This document shows, in pieces, positions 1 to 10,748 of a DNA stretch of 64,000 nt. The DNA comes from Imbricaverruca yamaguchii (taxonomy: Eukaryota; Arthropoda; Thecostraca; Neoverrucidae): the NCBI GenBank assembly GCA_034440575.1, contig JAOTOL010001655.1, forward strand, positions 2,806,001 through 2,870,000, written 5' to 3'. Below the pieces are notes generated by a model that was given only the letters and a program-made list of their open reading frames with translations, was not told where the DNA came from and did no database searches. Made by a program: the position numbers and the translations under genes. How positions within the stretch are numbered: position 1 is the stretch's first letter; each line of letters opens with the position of its first letter.

Positions 1-1040
1 TTTCTGACAATCACTGTGCAGTCCAACATTACTTGCCGTATTTTTATACGCCCTAGTATTTTCCTCTTGGAGCATGTGGAAAACCTAAAACAAATACGCA
101 ATGCTTGTCCAAGTCGTGCTTTTATGGGAACGGCAAGAAGTTTGCCGATTTACGAATATTGATTTTGTCGATTGAACGCAATTATGAGGAAAACAAAATA
201 TAATTAACTCATCTGGTAATGTTTCTGAGTACGGATAGCACATGAAAACTATTTGATATCGCTAACAGTTCATGATATGCGCTTTTATCGGGGCTCATTA
301 ACGTGCAGGCCCAGGTTTCGTTCGGAATGTTTAGGCTCAGAACTGATCATTTACAACGACTTAATTATTTGGGCTTTAGGACGCACCGACTGCATTAGTC
401 ATATAGCATTTACACCGATATATTGACGTGCAGTGTGACTATTGTGAAGCCCGACTGACCTTTTCCTTGCAGCTCTGATGAAGACAATGTAGTTGAAATG
501 TCAGAGCATATCTTCAATTTCCAAACTAAGCAATATTTCTTGCAATTTTTTATTTGTAATATGAAGTTGATCATTCCAATTGCTACGCAAATTCGCTTTT
601 CGGACAACTCCAAGTGTTCATTCCGAGAAAAAAGACCAGGTAAAACTCGGCGGCAAAGTCACAGCCCAGCAAGCGATCGCTGATCCGGGTATCAAATCCC
701 GCATTACTTGCAATTACACATTGGACAGTTGTCGGAACCATTAGACACTCAGCAATCGTGATCGGGAAAGCCGAGAAGGCAAGGTCGGATGACAACACCG
801 TCTGGCCTGCCCACTCGGCGCTCTCGGCCGCTCGCCGGGACTTTCTATCGTTGCTAACACGGCTGTCAACTCTCGAGGCGAGAAAGCGTGTGCGAAGGAC
901 GTGTTGGCTTTGCCAAGAGCGCGCCGGCGGCGTCAGGTGCTCCTCGCGAGAACTGGCTCTCCGCGGGCGGTTTGTGAGCCAGCTGGGGCGCCTGGCCTCC
1001 AGCGCAGCTGCTGTCCATCTCACGACAGCTGGCGACCACC
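1..1040. other. No gene seen; left flank
   Basis: I find no convincing exon, RNA gene or transposon coding sequence here. Open frames are short and lack recognisable domains. The only recognisable item is a degenerate dispersed-repeat copy near 368-408. Base composition becomes GC-rich after about 760, leading into the minisatellite that follows. Confidence 0.5.
368..408. repeat. Degenerate copy of dispersed GCGCATCGACTGC family
   Basis: The stretch reads as a diverged copy of a short dispersed family also present near 41.2, 50.2, 50.3, 51.25 and 58.1 kb. The shared core is a CTTAG-GGCGC-ATCGACTGC block followed by TTGGTCATGCAGCG. This copy has ACGCACCGACTGC then TTAGTCATATAGC. It lacks the GGTTGGTT end seen in better copies. 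Confidence 0.5.
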
Positions 1041-1049
1041 GCCTGCTGC

Positions 1050-1280
1050 CCGCATCCGGTCCTGCCCAGGTCCGGCCTCCACTGGATCCGGTCTTGCCCA
1101 GGTCCGGCTTCTACTGGATCCGGTCCTGCCCAGGTCCGGCCTCCACTGGATCAGGTCCTGCTCAGGTCCGGCCTCCACTGGATCAGGTCCTGCCCAGGTC
1201 CGGTTTCCGGTCCTGCCCAGGTCCGGCCTCCACTGGATCAGGTTCTGCCCAGGTCCGCTCTCCACTGGATCCGGCCAGGT
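1050..1280. repeat. Minisatellite, 32-bp unit
   Basis: About seven tandem units of 32 bp contain the words CTGCCCAGGTCCGG and CCACTGGATC. One unit is shortened. Because 32 is not a multiple of three and the unit lacks stop codons, long overlapping open frames on both strands are artefacts. A more diverged series built on CTGAAGYCGGTCACATCTG follows to about 1500. Confidence 0.9.
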
Positions 1281-1329
1281 GGCGGATCCGATCGGGCGCG
1301 TCCGGATCTGACCTCGCCGCCAGAAGCCG

Positions 1330-1735
1330 GGCACATCTGAGCACGACCTCACCATCTGAAGTCGGTCACATCTGAACAAGACCCCGCCCTCTGAAGCCGG
1401 TCACATCTGGATGGGGCCTTCCCATCTGAAGTCGGTCATATCTAGACACGGTCTCGCCGTTTGCAGCCCGTCACATCTGGACACGACCTCGACCGGACAC
1501 GGTCACGTCGGACCTGGTCGTGACTGGACCAGATATGGATAGGCTTGAGATGCATATATTTGGTTAAAGCTATATCCGTACGTTCCATATATGGAATATA
1601 CGGATTAGATTTCAAGAACATATGGAACATATTGATCGGACTGCAGCCGCATATAAAATATATGGATCAGGCTTTAAGCACATACGGAGCATATGGATCA
1701 GGCTTCAGGTAGATATGGAGCATGATCATGTCTGA
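1330..1735. repeat. Degenerate tandem repeats
   Basis: Two degenerate series follow the 32-bp array. At 1330-1500 the word GCCGGTCACATCTG or a close variant recurs about every 35 bp. At 1540-1735 an AT-rich series around CATATGGATCAGGCTT recurs at roughly 30-40 bp. Neither resembles coding sequence. Confidence 0.6.
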
Positions 1736-1739
1736 ATTC

Positions 1740-3610
1740 GATGGTGCTTTAATGGGGCCGCAGCTGAAATATTGACGTTAGTCCGAGACCGCGGGTGGGG
1801 GAGGGGAATTGTCTCAGAGGCAGAAATGCCAGTTAAACAGTGTACCTGCAGTATTCCGATACATATAGTGGCAGGGTCGGCAGCCTCTCAGGCCGATCGT
1901 GGGAAGACCGTGTCATCCAACTGAGACGTGTCGGAACCGAAATTGTGATTTTGGTGTTGCATTGTGAACATATTAAAATTAATTTCCGTGTGTTTTCTGA
2001 ACCATCCTAGACATCTCACCCCCGGAAATAGCTTGTCGTGTTTGGCCCAACTATCTTCGACGAATGCAGTTGGCATGGTGCTGCAAAGTCCAGCCGCAGT
2101 GCTGATGGCCAGCACCAGCGCCAGCACCAGCCAAAGTGCTGATGGCCAGCACCAGCGCCAGCGCCAGCGCCAGCGCCGGTCGAAGTGCTGAGGTTCCGGA
2201 GCAGTGAGCGGCCTACCCAGATGCCCAGGCGCCGGCATTGCTCCCGCCCATCTGATCTGATTGCCGTGGCAGGCAGTGGAGCGGACTGCGGTCAGGACTG
2301 GTCAGGCGGACTGGTCGGCGCCGGGCGCACATCCGACCACGTGATGACTGTGACGTCGGTACCACTGTGTAACGCAGCTGGCGCGGCGCACGCCAGTGTT
2401 TCAAGGTCACATGCGGTGTGGCCCATGTGAACTGATAACCCAATAAATTTAAACATGCGAGACAGGTGGCGGATATTTCAAGGCTGTCCGGGTCGTCTTA
2501 GTCCAGCGACCAGAGAGAAAGTGAATCGGAGGCATGGGAAATGAGGGGACTGGAGACGTGGATGAAGGTGTCTTCGAGGGGAGGGAGAGGGAGAGGGAGA
2601 GGGGAGGCAGAGTAAGAGTGCGAGTAAGAGTGAGAGTGAGAGTTAGAGTGAGAGTGAGTGTGAGAGAGGGCGAGAGAGCGATGCTGTTGTATGGATTGGT
2701 TTGAAAGACACGGTGGCGTATTAATTGAGCATGGTTCTTGAGCATGTTTGGCTCTAGAAATGATTACCACAGTTCCGCCTTCTGGATTGCTCCAGCGCCA
2801 ACTTTGAGCTGTTTCCTTACCACCTGTAAATGTAAGAGAACTCAAGTCGTTTAGAATCTGAGATGTGCATTTTCGAGGTGTCCTGGAACTGTGCTTAAAA
2901 GAGCATATTTATCCTCCAGCTTGATGCACGAATGCGTTAGTTACCACCCTGACGTGCCACCTTACGTCACAAGTACACATAGCTGCTAACCGTTATGGGA
3001 ACAAGAATATGACGACAGCGACTAGCGAATGACGATTCACCTTGGTGGACATGATTGTGCTTGCATGTTGGTGACATCACCAGTCGTACCGCATGGTTTG
3101 TTGGTGGTGTTGTGTGAATAAATTACCCACGCTACGAAATACCGCTGTCTCATAGTGGTGATAATTTATTCGCATAATTTTTATCACATGATAATATATT
3201 CACATAGGCTGTGGGTTGAGCAATGAGCACACATGGTTATGCCCCCGAAACAAACACGAATCAATCCAGCCTGAAGTCGACCTCTTGACTAGTCGATCTC
3301 TGTTGATTACCGAACGGAGCCCGTGTAGGTGTGCCGCACGCGCGCGTTGTGCATGCACATGCACTGTGGTGATGGTGCGTGTGCTTCGGCTATGGATTGA
3401 AATGTTTGTTGACAGATGAGGGCGGCGCGCGTTTCAGTTGACTGCGTGACGTGTGCTCGCTGTAGCCGTTGGTGACGCTCGCGTCGCTGAACTGCACGCC
3501 ACGCCGCTGACTGCCTGTTTCCAGCCCGACCAAACACGCCGACATTGTTCTCTCAGGGCGGTCACGTGACATTCGTGTTTCTCTCTTCCAAGCGAACCGC
3601 AGGAGCCCCA
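1740..3610. other. Intergenic sequence with short simple repeats
   Basis: No exon could be supported. A compound GCCAGCACCAGC repeat lies at 2095-2180 and a purine-rich GAGTGA/GAGAGG tract at about 2575-2690. The sequence turns GC-rich and CpG-rich after about 3300, which could mark the promoter region of the + strand gene, but I see no defined promoter element. Confidence 0.4.
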
Positions 3611-4189
3611 TGAGAGTGGGCTTAGCGCGAATCGCGTGAGTATCGCATACTTTGAGGAGGACCTGTTTGAGGCGAGACCATCGTCTCCTGACAGTAGTGC
3701 GTCATTGTCGGACTGGAAGGCGGGCGGGGTCCGAGCACTGGCATCGCATTGGGCACAGTTTTGACGCGGCCGCGCCAGCCATGTTCGCCGTTCAGGAGCG
3801 CTCTCTGGACGACAAACCCAGACCAGCTTGGCTTAGCAGTGGATCGCAGGGTGGCCACCCGCCTCAGACCTCGCTGACCGACGCCCCGCTGGAGGGTGGG
3901 CTGAGGTCGACTTGACGAGCTCCACTCTCCCGGGATGACAGTGAAGAGGCGGCGCACTGCAGCGTGAGCTCCGACCTCAGTTGGCCAGCCAGCCGGCGGC
4001 GGGCAGAACCGTCACCAGCCGCTGCCGGCGCTGCTGCTCGCCGCCTCGTGCTCAGCCCGCCGTCACTGGGCGCCGGCGGCTCGACTGCGGCCCACAGCCC
4101 GGCCGGCCGAGGCAGCGGGCCGGGCGCTGCTAGCAGCCACCTCGTGCCGGCCTAGGTGTCAGCCTGGGTGGCGGGCATCGGCGGCGCAC

Positions 4190-5016
4190 GTGCGGCTGGC
4201 TGGCGCCCACCACGGTGGAGATGCAGACGCTGACCGCGGTGGAGACGCAGACGCCGACCACGGTGGAGACGCAGACGCCGACCACGGTGGAGACGCAGAC
4301 GCCCACCACGGTGGAGACGCAGACGCCGACCACGGTGGAGACGCAGACGCCGACCACGGTGGAGACGAAGACGCCGACCACGGTGGAGACGCAGACGCCG
4401 ACCACGGTGGAGACGCAGACGTTGACCACGGTGGAGACGCAGACGCCAACCACAGTGAAGACGCAGACGCCGACCACGGTGGAGACGCAGACGCCGACCA
4501 CGGTGGAGACGCAGACGCCGACCACGGTGGAGACGCAGACGCCGTCCGCGGTGGAGACGCAGACGTTGACCACGGTGGAGACGCAGACGCTGACCACGGT
4601 GGAGACGCACACGCCGACCACGGTGGAGACGCAGACGCCGACCACGGTGGAGACGCAGACGCCACCACGATGGAGACACAGACGCCGACCGCGGTGGAGA
4701 CGCGCGCGTCGCAGAGAGCACAGTCGATCGACAGCGGCCGGCTCGCCCAGCTGACGCAGGACAGCGGCCCGAGACCGGGACAGCGCGACGTCTCTGTCCG
4801 GCCGTGGCGGGCGGCCAGCACTCCTGCTCAGGGTGCAGAGCCGGCGTCTGAATCTGACGACAACGCAGTCGGCGACGGCGGTCGGGAGGTGATGTCGAGG
4901 CTGGGACAGGTGCTCGACAGGATCCGTCGTCGACACGAGTCGCCGTTGTCCGACACCTGCCTGGTGGGACGACTCGGGCGCAGTCTCGGCGACTTGGGGC
5001 TCAGTCCGGGCGACAG
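4190..5016 (+). CDS. Membrane SEA/EGF protein, cytoplasmic exon with GGDADADH repeats (partial)
   Basis: This exon supplies the predicted cytoplasmic N-terminal part of a type II membrane protein. The frame is open from 3968 but contains no in-frame ATG before the repeats, so the true acceptor or start lies upstream and is unresolved. Residues from about 4206 are some 19 copies of an 8-residue acidic Gly-Asp-Ala-His unit, encoded by an in-frame 24-bp minisatellite. A non-repetitive segment follows, including GGREVMSRLGQVLDRI. The exon ends at a CAG|GTGACG donor in phase 2, which joins exactly to the phase of the transmembrane exon at 7192 (AG + G = Arg). A 1-bp deletion near 4668 switches the last two repeats into another frame that reads ETQTPTA. 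Phase agreement and the lack of stops over 1 kb support coding; the repeat makes this the least certain exon of the gene. Confidence 0.6.
4206..4700 (+). repeat. 24-bp minisatellite inside an exon
   Basis: About 20 tandem copies of a 24-bp unit (GGTGGAGACGCAGACGCCGA plus CCAC) lie within the open frame. As 24 is a multiple of three, the array keeps frame. In the favoured frame each unit gives GGDADADH; the +1 frame gives VETQTPTT; the reverse strand is also open. Several units differ by one or two bases. Confidence 0.9.
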
Positions 5017-6365
5017 GTGACGGCGAACCTCCACCACCGCCGGACACGGGCGTGGGGAAGCAACGACGGCGCCTGCAGGCCCCCCCCCCCCGACGGGGAG
5101 TGAATCCGACCATCCGCTAAGGCGGTTTACCACCTGGATGCAGCGCTGGTATTGTTGCGGCCACCGTGAGGACGTCCAGATATCTCCGCCCCTGCACAAT
5201 CACCCGGCACAATCAGCACCGAGGTTGCTCAATCGATGCTGAGACGAGATAGTGGCCTGCAGATTTATCACAGAATCCGCATAATCAACGCACACACCGG
5301 AGAAACAGTTGATCGTATGCCGAGTACACAATTCAGTATGCATTTTGGAGCATATTTAGATTCATGATACTGCTCCCCTTTCCTATGGGTATCTCCGGTA
5401 CGCTATAATATGTACAGCGAACCAAGATAACACCTCACTCCGAATAGGGTATTCGCTTGCAGTACGCGAAAAGTACGCGTATAATTATTTATTTAGATGA
5501 TGTGACATTGCGAGCGCATTTGCATATGCATGCATTTAATTTCTCATCTAGTATTTGTAGCTGTTCATATTTTAAATGGTGCATTCATATGTGTAGTGAA
5601 ATACATGCTGCACTGACACGGTACCCTCCTTGTGAGCTTAAACTGCGAGAAATTTAACGTAGGGAATGTATGACTAACAGTAGGCAGTGAGCAGTCATAC
5701 CAGCCATATTCTAAAAGCCTGCTATTATCATTATTCTACTCATTACCTCTACTACTATAGTCTCACTCGCGCCCGTCTATGGGTTTGTCAGGTCTACCGT
5801 GTAGTCCCACTCATCGCCCAGTCATGGATTGGTGGCAGGCCTGCTGCGTAGTCCCGCTCGTTGCCCGGCTATGGGTTGATGATAGGCTTGCCATGTAGGC
5901 TCAATTATCCGCTGCACAGCATCCGGTTCGCTCGCAGTTTTTTCGCCTGGTCATTCGGTGTTAGTTTAGTGGTGGCTTACGCACACAGTGTATTCGTCAC
6001 CCTTGTTGGCATCGTGTGGGCGTTCGGTCGTCAGGACATTTGGTTTTCTTCGTCACTGTTTGCTATGTACGTGTCATTTTCCGACACGAAGAATCCTGGG
6101 CGCTCCTTGAAAATGTTAGGTCCGAGTACTGCAGAGTCCCTTCCTTACGTGCTCACCTCGCAGTTCGTGGGGGTGTATCTCTTGCAAAGGGTGGACCTGG
6201 CGTGCACAACGCTTCCCAGCAACTGAAGTTTTCCAACCGGGCCTACAATCTCCAGCAGAATGACCTCGTGTTTCCACTTCGGTCCAAGTGAGCTTCTTAC
6301 CTACTTTACACACGATTTGCCGATCACATCTGGGCACGCGTTTGGATGATGATTATGTTCGAGCT
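5017..6365. other. Intron of the SEA/EGF membrane gene
   Basis: This is the sequence between the cytoplasmic exon donor and the microsatellite at 6370. A poly-C run lies near 5085-5096. I see no additional exon that fits the phase-2 junction, and no transposon coding sequence. Confidence 0.5.
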
Positions 6366-6368
6366 ATT

Positions 6369-6369
<1 letters not shown>

Positions 6370-6421
<52 letters not shown>
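6370..6421. repeat. (GT)n microsatellite
   Basis: About 26 uninterrupted GT dinucleotides lie within the first mapped intron of the + strand gene. Confidence 0.98.
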
Positions 6422-6423
<2 letters not shown>

Positions 6424-6631
6424 TTGAACCCCCGTTCACTGACAGGGGTTATTGGCACAAGCTGCGTGACTAACGGGGGATACTGACAGTGTGACTGAAC
6501 GACAGGGATATTGGCACAAGCTGTGAGAGGATTTCGGCAAGGATTGAACCTTTCCAGCAGCCATTCAGCCGTCTCCTTGTACCGTCCTATCCATCCGCAT
6601 CTATTCGCTTTATTGTGACGAACATCGTGCG

Positions 6632-7137
6632 TCTCGTGTATATGTGTACCCGTGCAGCTCGTGTATGTGTGTACCCGTGCGGCTCGTGTATGTGTGTACC
6701 CGTGCGGCTCGTGTATGTGTGTACCCGTGCAGCTCATGTATGTGTGTACCCGTGCAGCTCGTGTATGTGTGTACCCGTGCAGCTCGTGTATGTGTGTACC
6801 CGTGCAGCTCGTGTATGTGTGTACCCGTGCAGCTCGTGTATGTGTGTACCCGTGCGGCTCATCTATGTGTGTACCCGTGCAGCTCGTGTATGTGTGTACC
6901 CGTGCGGCTCATCTATGTGTGTACCCGTGCGGCTCGTGTATGTGTGTACCTGTGCAGCTCGTGTATGTGTGTACCCGTGCAGCTCGTGTATGTGTGTACC
7001 CGTGCGGCTCGTGTATATGTGTACCCGTGCAGCTCGTGTATGTGTGTACCCGTGCGGCTCGTGTATATGTGTACCCGTGCAGCTCGTGTATGTGTGTACC
7101 CGTGCAGCTTGTGTATATGTGTACCCGTGCGGCTCGG
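6632..7137. repeat. Minisatellite, 25-bp unit
   Basis: About 20 tandem units of 25 bp (GTGTATGTGTGTACCCGTGC then RGCTC) end roughly 50 bp before the acceptor of the transmembrane exon. The unit has no stop codon in any + frame, so all three frames are open with the same cycling peptide. It is intronic, not coding. Confidence 0.95.
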
Positions 7138-7191
7138 TTGGCGCCCCGACACGCCAGCTGACGTCTCCTGACCGCCGGCTGTCTGTTGCAG

Positions 7192-7307
7192 GGGAGAGAA
7201 GTACTACCCGGGCGGGCGGGAGGACAACTCCAAGCAGCGCTGGCTCTGCTGGGCCGGCATTCTGGCCACTATTCTGGCCGTGCTCGTGTTCATCGTCCTT
7301 CTCTCCA
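7192..7307 (+). CDS. Membrane SEA/EGF protein, transmembrane exon
   Basis: The exon starts after TTGCAG and ends before GTGAGT. It enters in phase 2 and leaves in phase 1. It encodes GEKYYPGGREDNSKQR, a basic and hydrophilic stretch, followed by a hydrophobic segment of about 22 residues (WLCWAGILATILAVLVFIVL). Positive charges on the N-terminal side and a Ser/Thr-rich, N-glycosylatable continuation predict N-in/C-out, that is a type II membrane protein with a signal-anchor. The phases agree with the exons at 5016 and 10605. Confidence 0.75.
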
Positions 7308-8514
7308 GTGAGTTGTGTTGAGGCGTGCGGCCACGTGCGAGGGCGCCCTGCGAAAACCGCTTCTCTTGACACGTCGCTCTGACAATTCGTCCCGTGCTGT
7401 TCCGTGCTATGAAAACGCGCTACTTTTCTCTTGCTTGTGATGTTGCTTCACGATTTATGTTGCTTGGACGGTTCCGAGCTGAACGTTGGAACCTTAAAAT
7501 TTGATGGTGAGCAGATGCGCTTGCAAGCTATTGGTAATTTCAAAATTCAGATGTTCATCAACCTAGATCATCTGCAATCTACCTCTACCTCTAATCTACT
7601 ACCTCATGGAAATAAGGAACAGAGTGCGAATATTTATCGGGATATACACATATTCTATAAGATGTGAACATTCATGTGTGCCTGATTTACTTGGTGACCT
7701 GCTTTAAGTCCGACGTATTCCTTCCAATTAAATTGTGAAGAAAAAACAGAATATCCCACTATTTCCAAAAGTGAACCCTTTCACTACTTCTAGATGTCAT
7801 TGTCGTGTTCAGTTTCATATTTTACCTGGTTGTCTACAGTAACTTGGAATGCACTCAATAATTAATAAGTCTGAGATGCCAGGGTTTCTGCGATTTCACC
7901 TAGTTACCCTTGTAACATGCTTGGTGTTGCGCAGCCAACTTGCTGCCCGTTTCGCGGTCAGACGTTATTCCCATGCAGCGAATAGGGTCGGCTCTTCACC
8001 GCTTTCTTGTCTCGCATTTATGCTGCAAGCCTTCATAGGTAAAGGTCATATATGTGCAGACGTGAGCGCCTACAAGAGCAGAGCGGTCGGATCGCTTTCA
8101 CGACGTGCCTACTGCCGTGCATTGTGCAATGTTCCCCCTTGTCAGTATCTGTGCTTGCTCGCCAGGGCGTCCACGATTATGAGCTGAGTGCAGATAGTTC
8201 GTTAATAATGGACTGAATAATGGAGCTGAGTGCCCGTTCAATTTATTCCATCTCCATGTACTTAGCGAAGTACATGGAGATCGAATAACACAGATAGATT
8301 TGCACAGATAGATTTGATTTTTTCCAGGTCATACTCAGATTGAGGTTTAAAAGCATTGTATTGATTGGGGATGTTACCGAAGTGGTCACTGCTAGAATCG
8401 ATATCTGGCAGTTGGTGGGAACACTAGACTAAGGCTATGAGTAAGAAAAACGCGTAACATAACCGTATGTTTATATTAAAACAAAGAAATGTATCCAAAT
8501 TCGCACCGTATATA

Positions 8515-8540
8515 TTTCGGCCACTGGCCTTTCTCAGCAG
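8515..8540 (-). ncRNA. Hammerhead-ribozyme-like core, possible Penelope-type element trace
   Basis: Read on the minus strand the stretch is CTGCTGA, a GGCC/GGCC stem, then GAAA. A type-I or minimal hammerhead core is CUGANGA, helix II, GAAA. Here the conserved A after CUG is C. Penelope-like retroelements are known to carry minimal hammerheads with a similar GGCC helix II. No Penelope coding sequence is seen nearby, so this is at most a decayed trace. Confidence 0.3.
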
Positions 8541-9207
8541 TAAACATTTTGCTTCTAAACGTATTGCTTTGACAAAATGCCTGACGGACAAACGATGTCG
8601 TGAAATTGAGGCTGTTTAGATTGGTACCTCATCATATAAATGCATTTGAAATGAATGGTAAGTGTTCAAGGAATCTTTTAAGTTCACAAATTCACGAGAC
8701 GTCAGTTGACGAGCACAGCAAACAGCCCTTAACTTTGATATGTGCTCGAATTTCGCGCGGCCAAGCCGAATGGACACGTATTTTAACTTATCATGTGTCC
8801 GGTTTTAGTTGTTTAATTGTTCATGTTGTATGTTCCTATCGCCTGATCAATACCTCTTATACTATGTATTCATGCTAGTTAATAGACATACGTTTAGGAA
8901 CTAGGCACAAACCAATATTTCTGCCCTTCCCCAACTCCCTCCCACGCCACTACAATGACTACTGGCCAGTCCATATGTTCATGGTCGCGTGGTCACCAGA
9001 CTGGACGATAAAAAGAGCAAAATGTATGCGGCGAAACAGCAAAATCACAAATACCCAGGAGGAGGAGAGGACTCCTCACTGAGAGGACCCCTGACTTTTC
9101 ACGAAGGAGTCAGTGGAAATATAAATTACCTCTTCCAGTAGCTTTATGGTGTCTGCGAGGTCGGCTCGGCCTGCCAGCTATTGCCACATGTGAACATGCC
9201 ACATTGC

Positions 9208-9560
9208 AGCTCTTTGTGTTTCAAGCCATGTGGCCGCCAAACTACAGAAAATATAAGCGAATAACTACATGCAACTAACAGGAAAATGCTAAAATAGCAA
9301 TTGTTTTCTGGAAAATATTGCCACCACATCTTACCCTGGATTTCGGAAGGCTGCGACGTCCGTCCCACCCGCCCGTGTCTCATGAAGTCCGTATAAGAAC
9401 TAATATCTTTATGTTTCAGGTCATGTGGTCGACACACTATAAACAATACAAACGAATAACTACATGCAACGAATAGAGAAATACCCGAATAGCAAGAATA
9501 CCGCTGCGCAAATGTCGATTACGTCTAACTGTGGCTTTTAGAAGGCTGCGATATAGGCCC
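9208..9560. repeat. Diverged tandem duplication, ~195-bp period
   Basis: Two diverged copies begin near 9208 and 9403. Shared words include TTTCARGYCATGTGG and CGAATAACTACATGCAAC, 195 bp apart in both cases. No protein or RNA gene was recognised in the unit. Confidence 0.7.
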
Positions 9561-10383
9561 CGCCGTTTTTTAATGTCCACTTGGATCACCCCGTTCTCGT
9601 CTCGTGACTACTGGCTGCGCAACAACGCAGTTATACCGGGCCATTCAGGAGCATCGTGACAACATCCGTGACGAATTGGGACAATTGCATTTTGTTTGCT
9701 GAATGGCTGAAACTTGTGCAATTACTGCGCAGTGTTCGTCTGGAATAGAAAGTGCAGTGGTGTGTGAAAGGGCGCCCTGCTCAAAGCCAATGCCAAGCAG
9801 ATTTAATTGCAGAAAAACCTATTAATCTGTGTTTGCATATTACTACTTAACTTGTATAACGTTAAATTGGCTTCATTCAGTGCACGATCATGAAGCTTAT
9901 TCGGAGCACTTTTATACATGGATGTTCTATTGGTTCGGAAGTATAAATCATATGGGGTACTTATTTTCAGGGACTCATTCCAATTTTTTTGCATGCTTGA
10001 CAAGCTTTTGTTATGCTTAGATACCCATAATGAATACAGCAGGCACCACCTAATGGATACGTCAGGCATCCCTTAACGAATCTGTCAGCTTATTATCAAA
10101 ACTGCAGTAGTTTAGTGAAAAAGGAAATAGTTGGGCGGCTAAACCCTCGACCAAGCCAAAGCTCCTGAGACGAATCTCTACAGATGCAAGCGCATGAAGC
10201 ATGGATGGGGAATTCACTATTGCAGCAGTTTGCAGCCGCATCTGCGACTTTCTATGCATTTGCATTGCTGATTTCACTTTATCACGACATTTCCCTTTCG
10301 ATAGCAGACACTTCTCAATTCAGGTCGGTAACTTTCTTTGTCAGTGATGTTTCATGCATGTCCATGATTGTATATGTGTTGAC

Positions 10384-10585
10384 CAGAGGTGCAACCAAGG
10401 TGGGGCCAGGCTCCCTGCCCCTTTGCAGCCAAGGTATGATGAGATTAAACAGAAAACTTCGAGATTCTCACCACTGAAACCGAAATTTTACAGCGTTTCG
10501 CGTATCGAAAGCGTTCTCTGTTTCATGACATTTTTTTGGGGTCCAGCTCCCTTTATGAAAATCCTGGTTGCGTCACGGATGTTGA
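10384..10585. mobile_element. Possible small non-autonomous inverted-repeat element
   Basis: The ends resemble each other in inverted orientation: GGTGCAACCAAGGTGGGGCC on the left, and the complement of GGGTCCAGCTCCC...CCTGGTTGCGTCA on the right. Such ends with GGGGCC subterminal blocks are common in MITEs of marine invertebrates. There is no clear target duplication. It sits about 20 bp upstream of the stalk-exon acceptor. Confidence 0.3.
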
Positions 10586-10604
10586 CCATAATTCCATGCT
10601 GCAG

Positions 10605-10748
10605 CTGGCACATTCTCTGGCGATGCTGACAAGATGGCAGCTACCAACTCTTCATCTACCACGGAAAAGGCGGCGCTGGATATAACGACATCTACCGAGC
10701 TGATGGGAACTTCGAGTGCCACGTTGCCGCCACCGTCGTCACCCACAG
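10605..10748 (+). CDS. Membrane SEA/EGF protein, Ser/Thr stalk exon
   Basis: A 144-bp symmetric phase 1-1 exon lies between ATGCTGCAG and CAG|GTGAAG. It encodes TGTFSGDADKMAATNSSS, then STTEKAALDITTSTELMG and TSSATLPPPSSPT. The composition, Ser/Thr/Pro-rich with an NSS sequon, fits an O- and N-glycosylated juxtamembrane stalk between the membrane helix and the SEA domain. There is no family match, so the assignment rests on splice phase and position. Confidence 0.65.

Larger units (their letters stand above)
7308..10604. other. Intron between transmembrane and stalk exons
   Basis: This intron is AT-rich and mostly unannotated. It contains a hammerhead-like sequence near 8515-8540, a diverged tandem duplication at 9208-9560, and a possible small inverted-terminal element at 10384-10585. 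I found no further exon matching the phase-1 junction. Confidence 0.5.

Noticed and set aside
3610..3638. Short ATG exon MRVGLARIA ending at GC|GTGAGT
   Set aside because: The donor is good, but nine codons with no independent support are not enough for a call.
3781..3915. ATG in good context (CAGCCATGTTC) starting a 44-codon frame, possible first exon of the membrane gene
   Set aside because: The frame stops at 3913 without a donor that fits the downstream frame. It could be a different first exon but cannot be supported.
4130..5113. A 327-codon minus-strand frame across the 24-bp array
   Set aside because: It is the reverse-strand reading of the repeat (VVGVCVST units). The plus frame is preferred because it ends at a donor whose phase fits the transmembrane exon.
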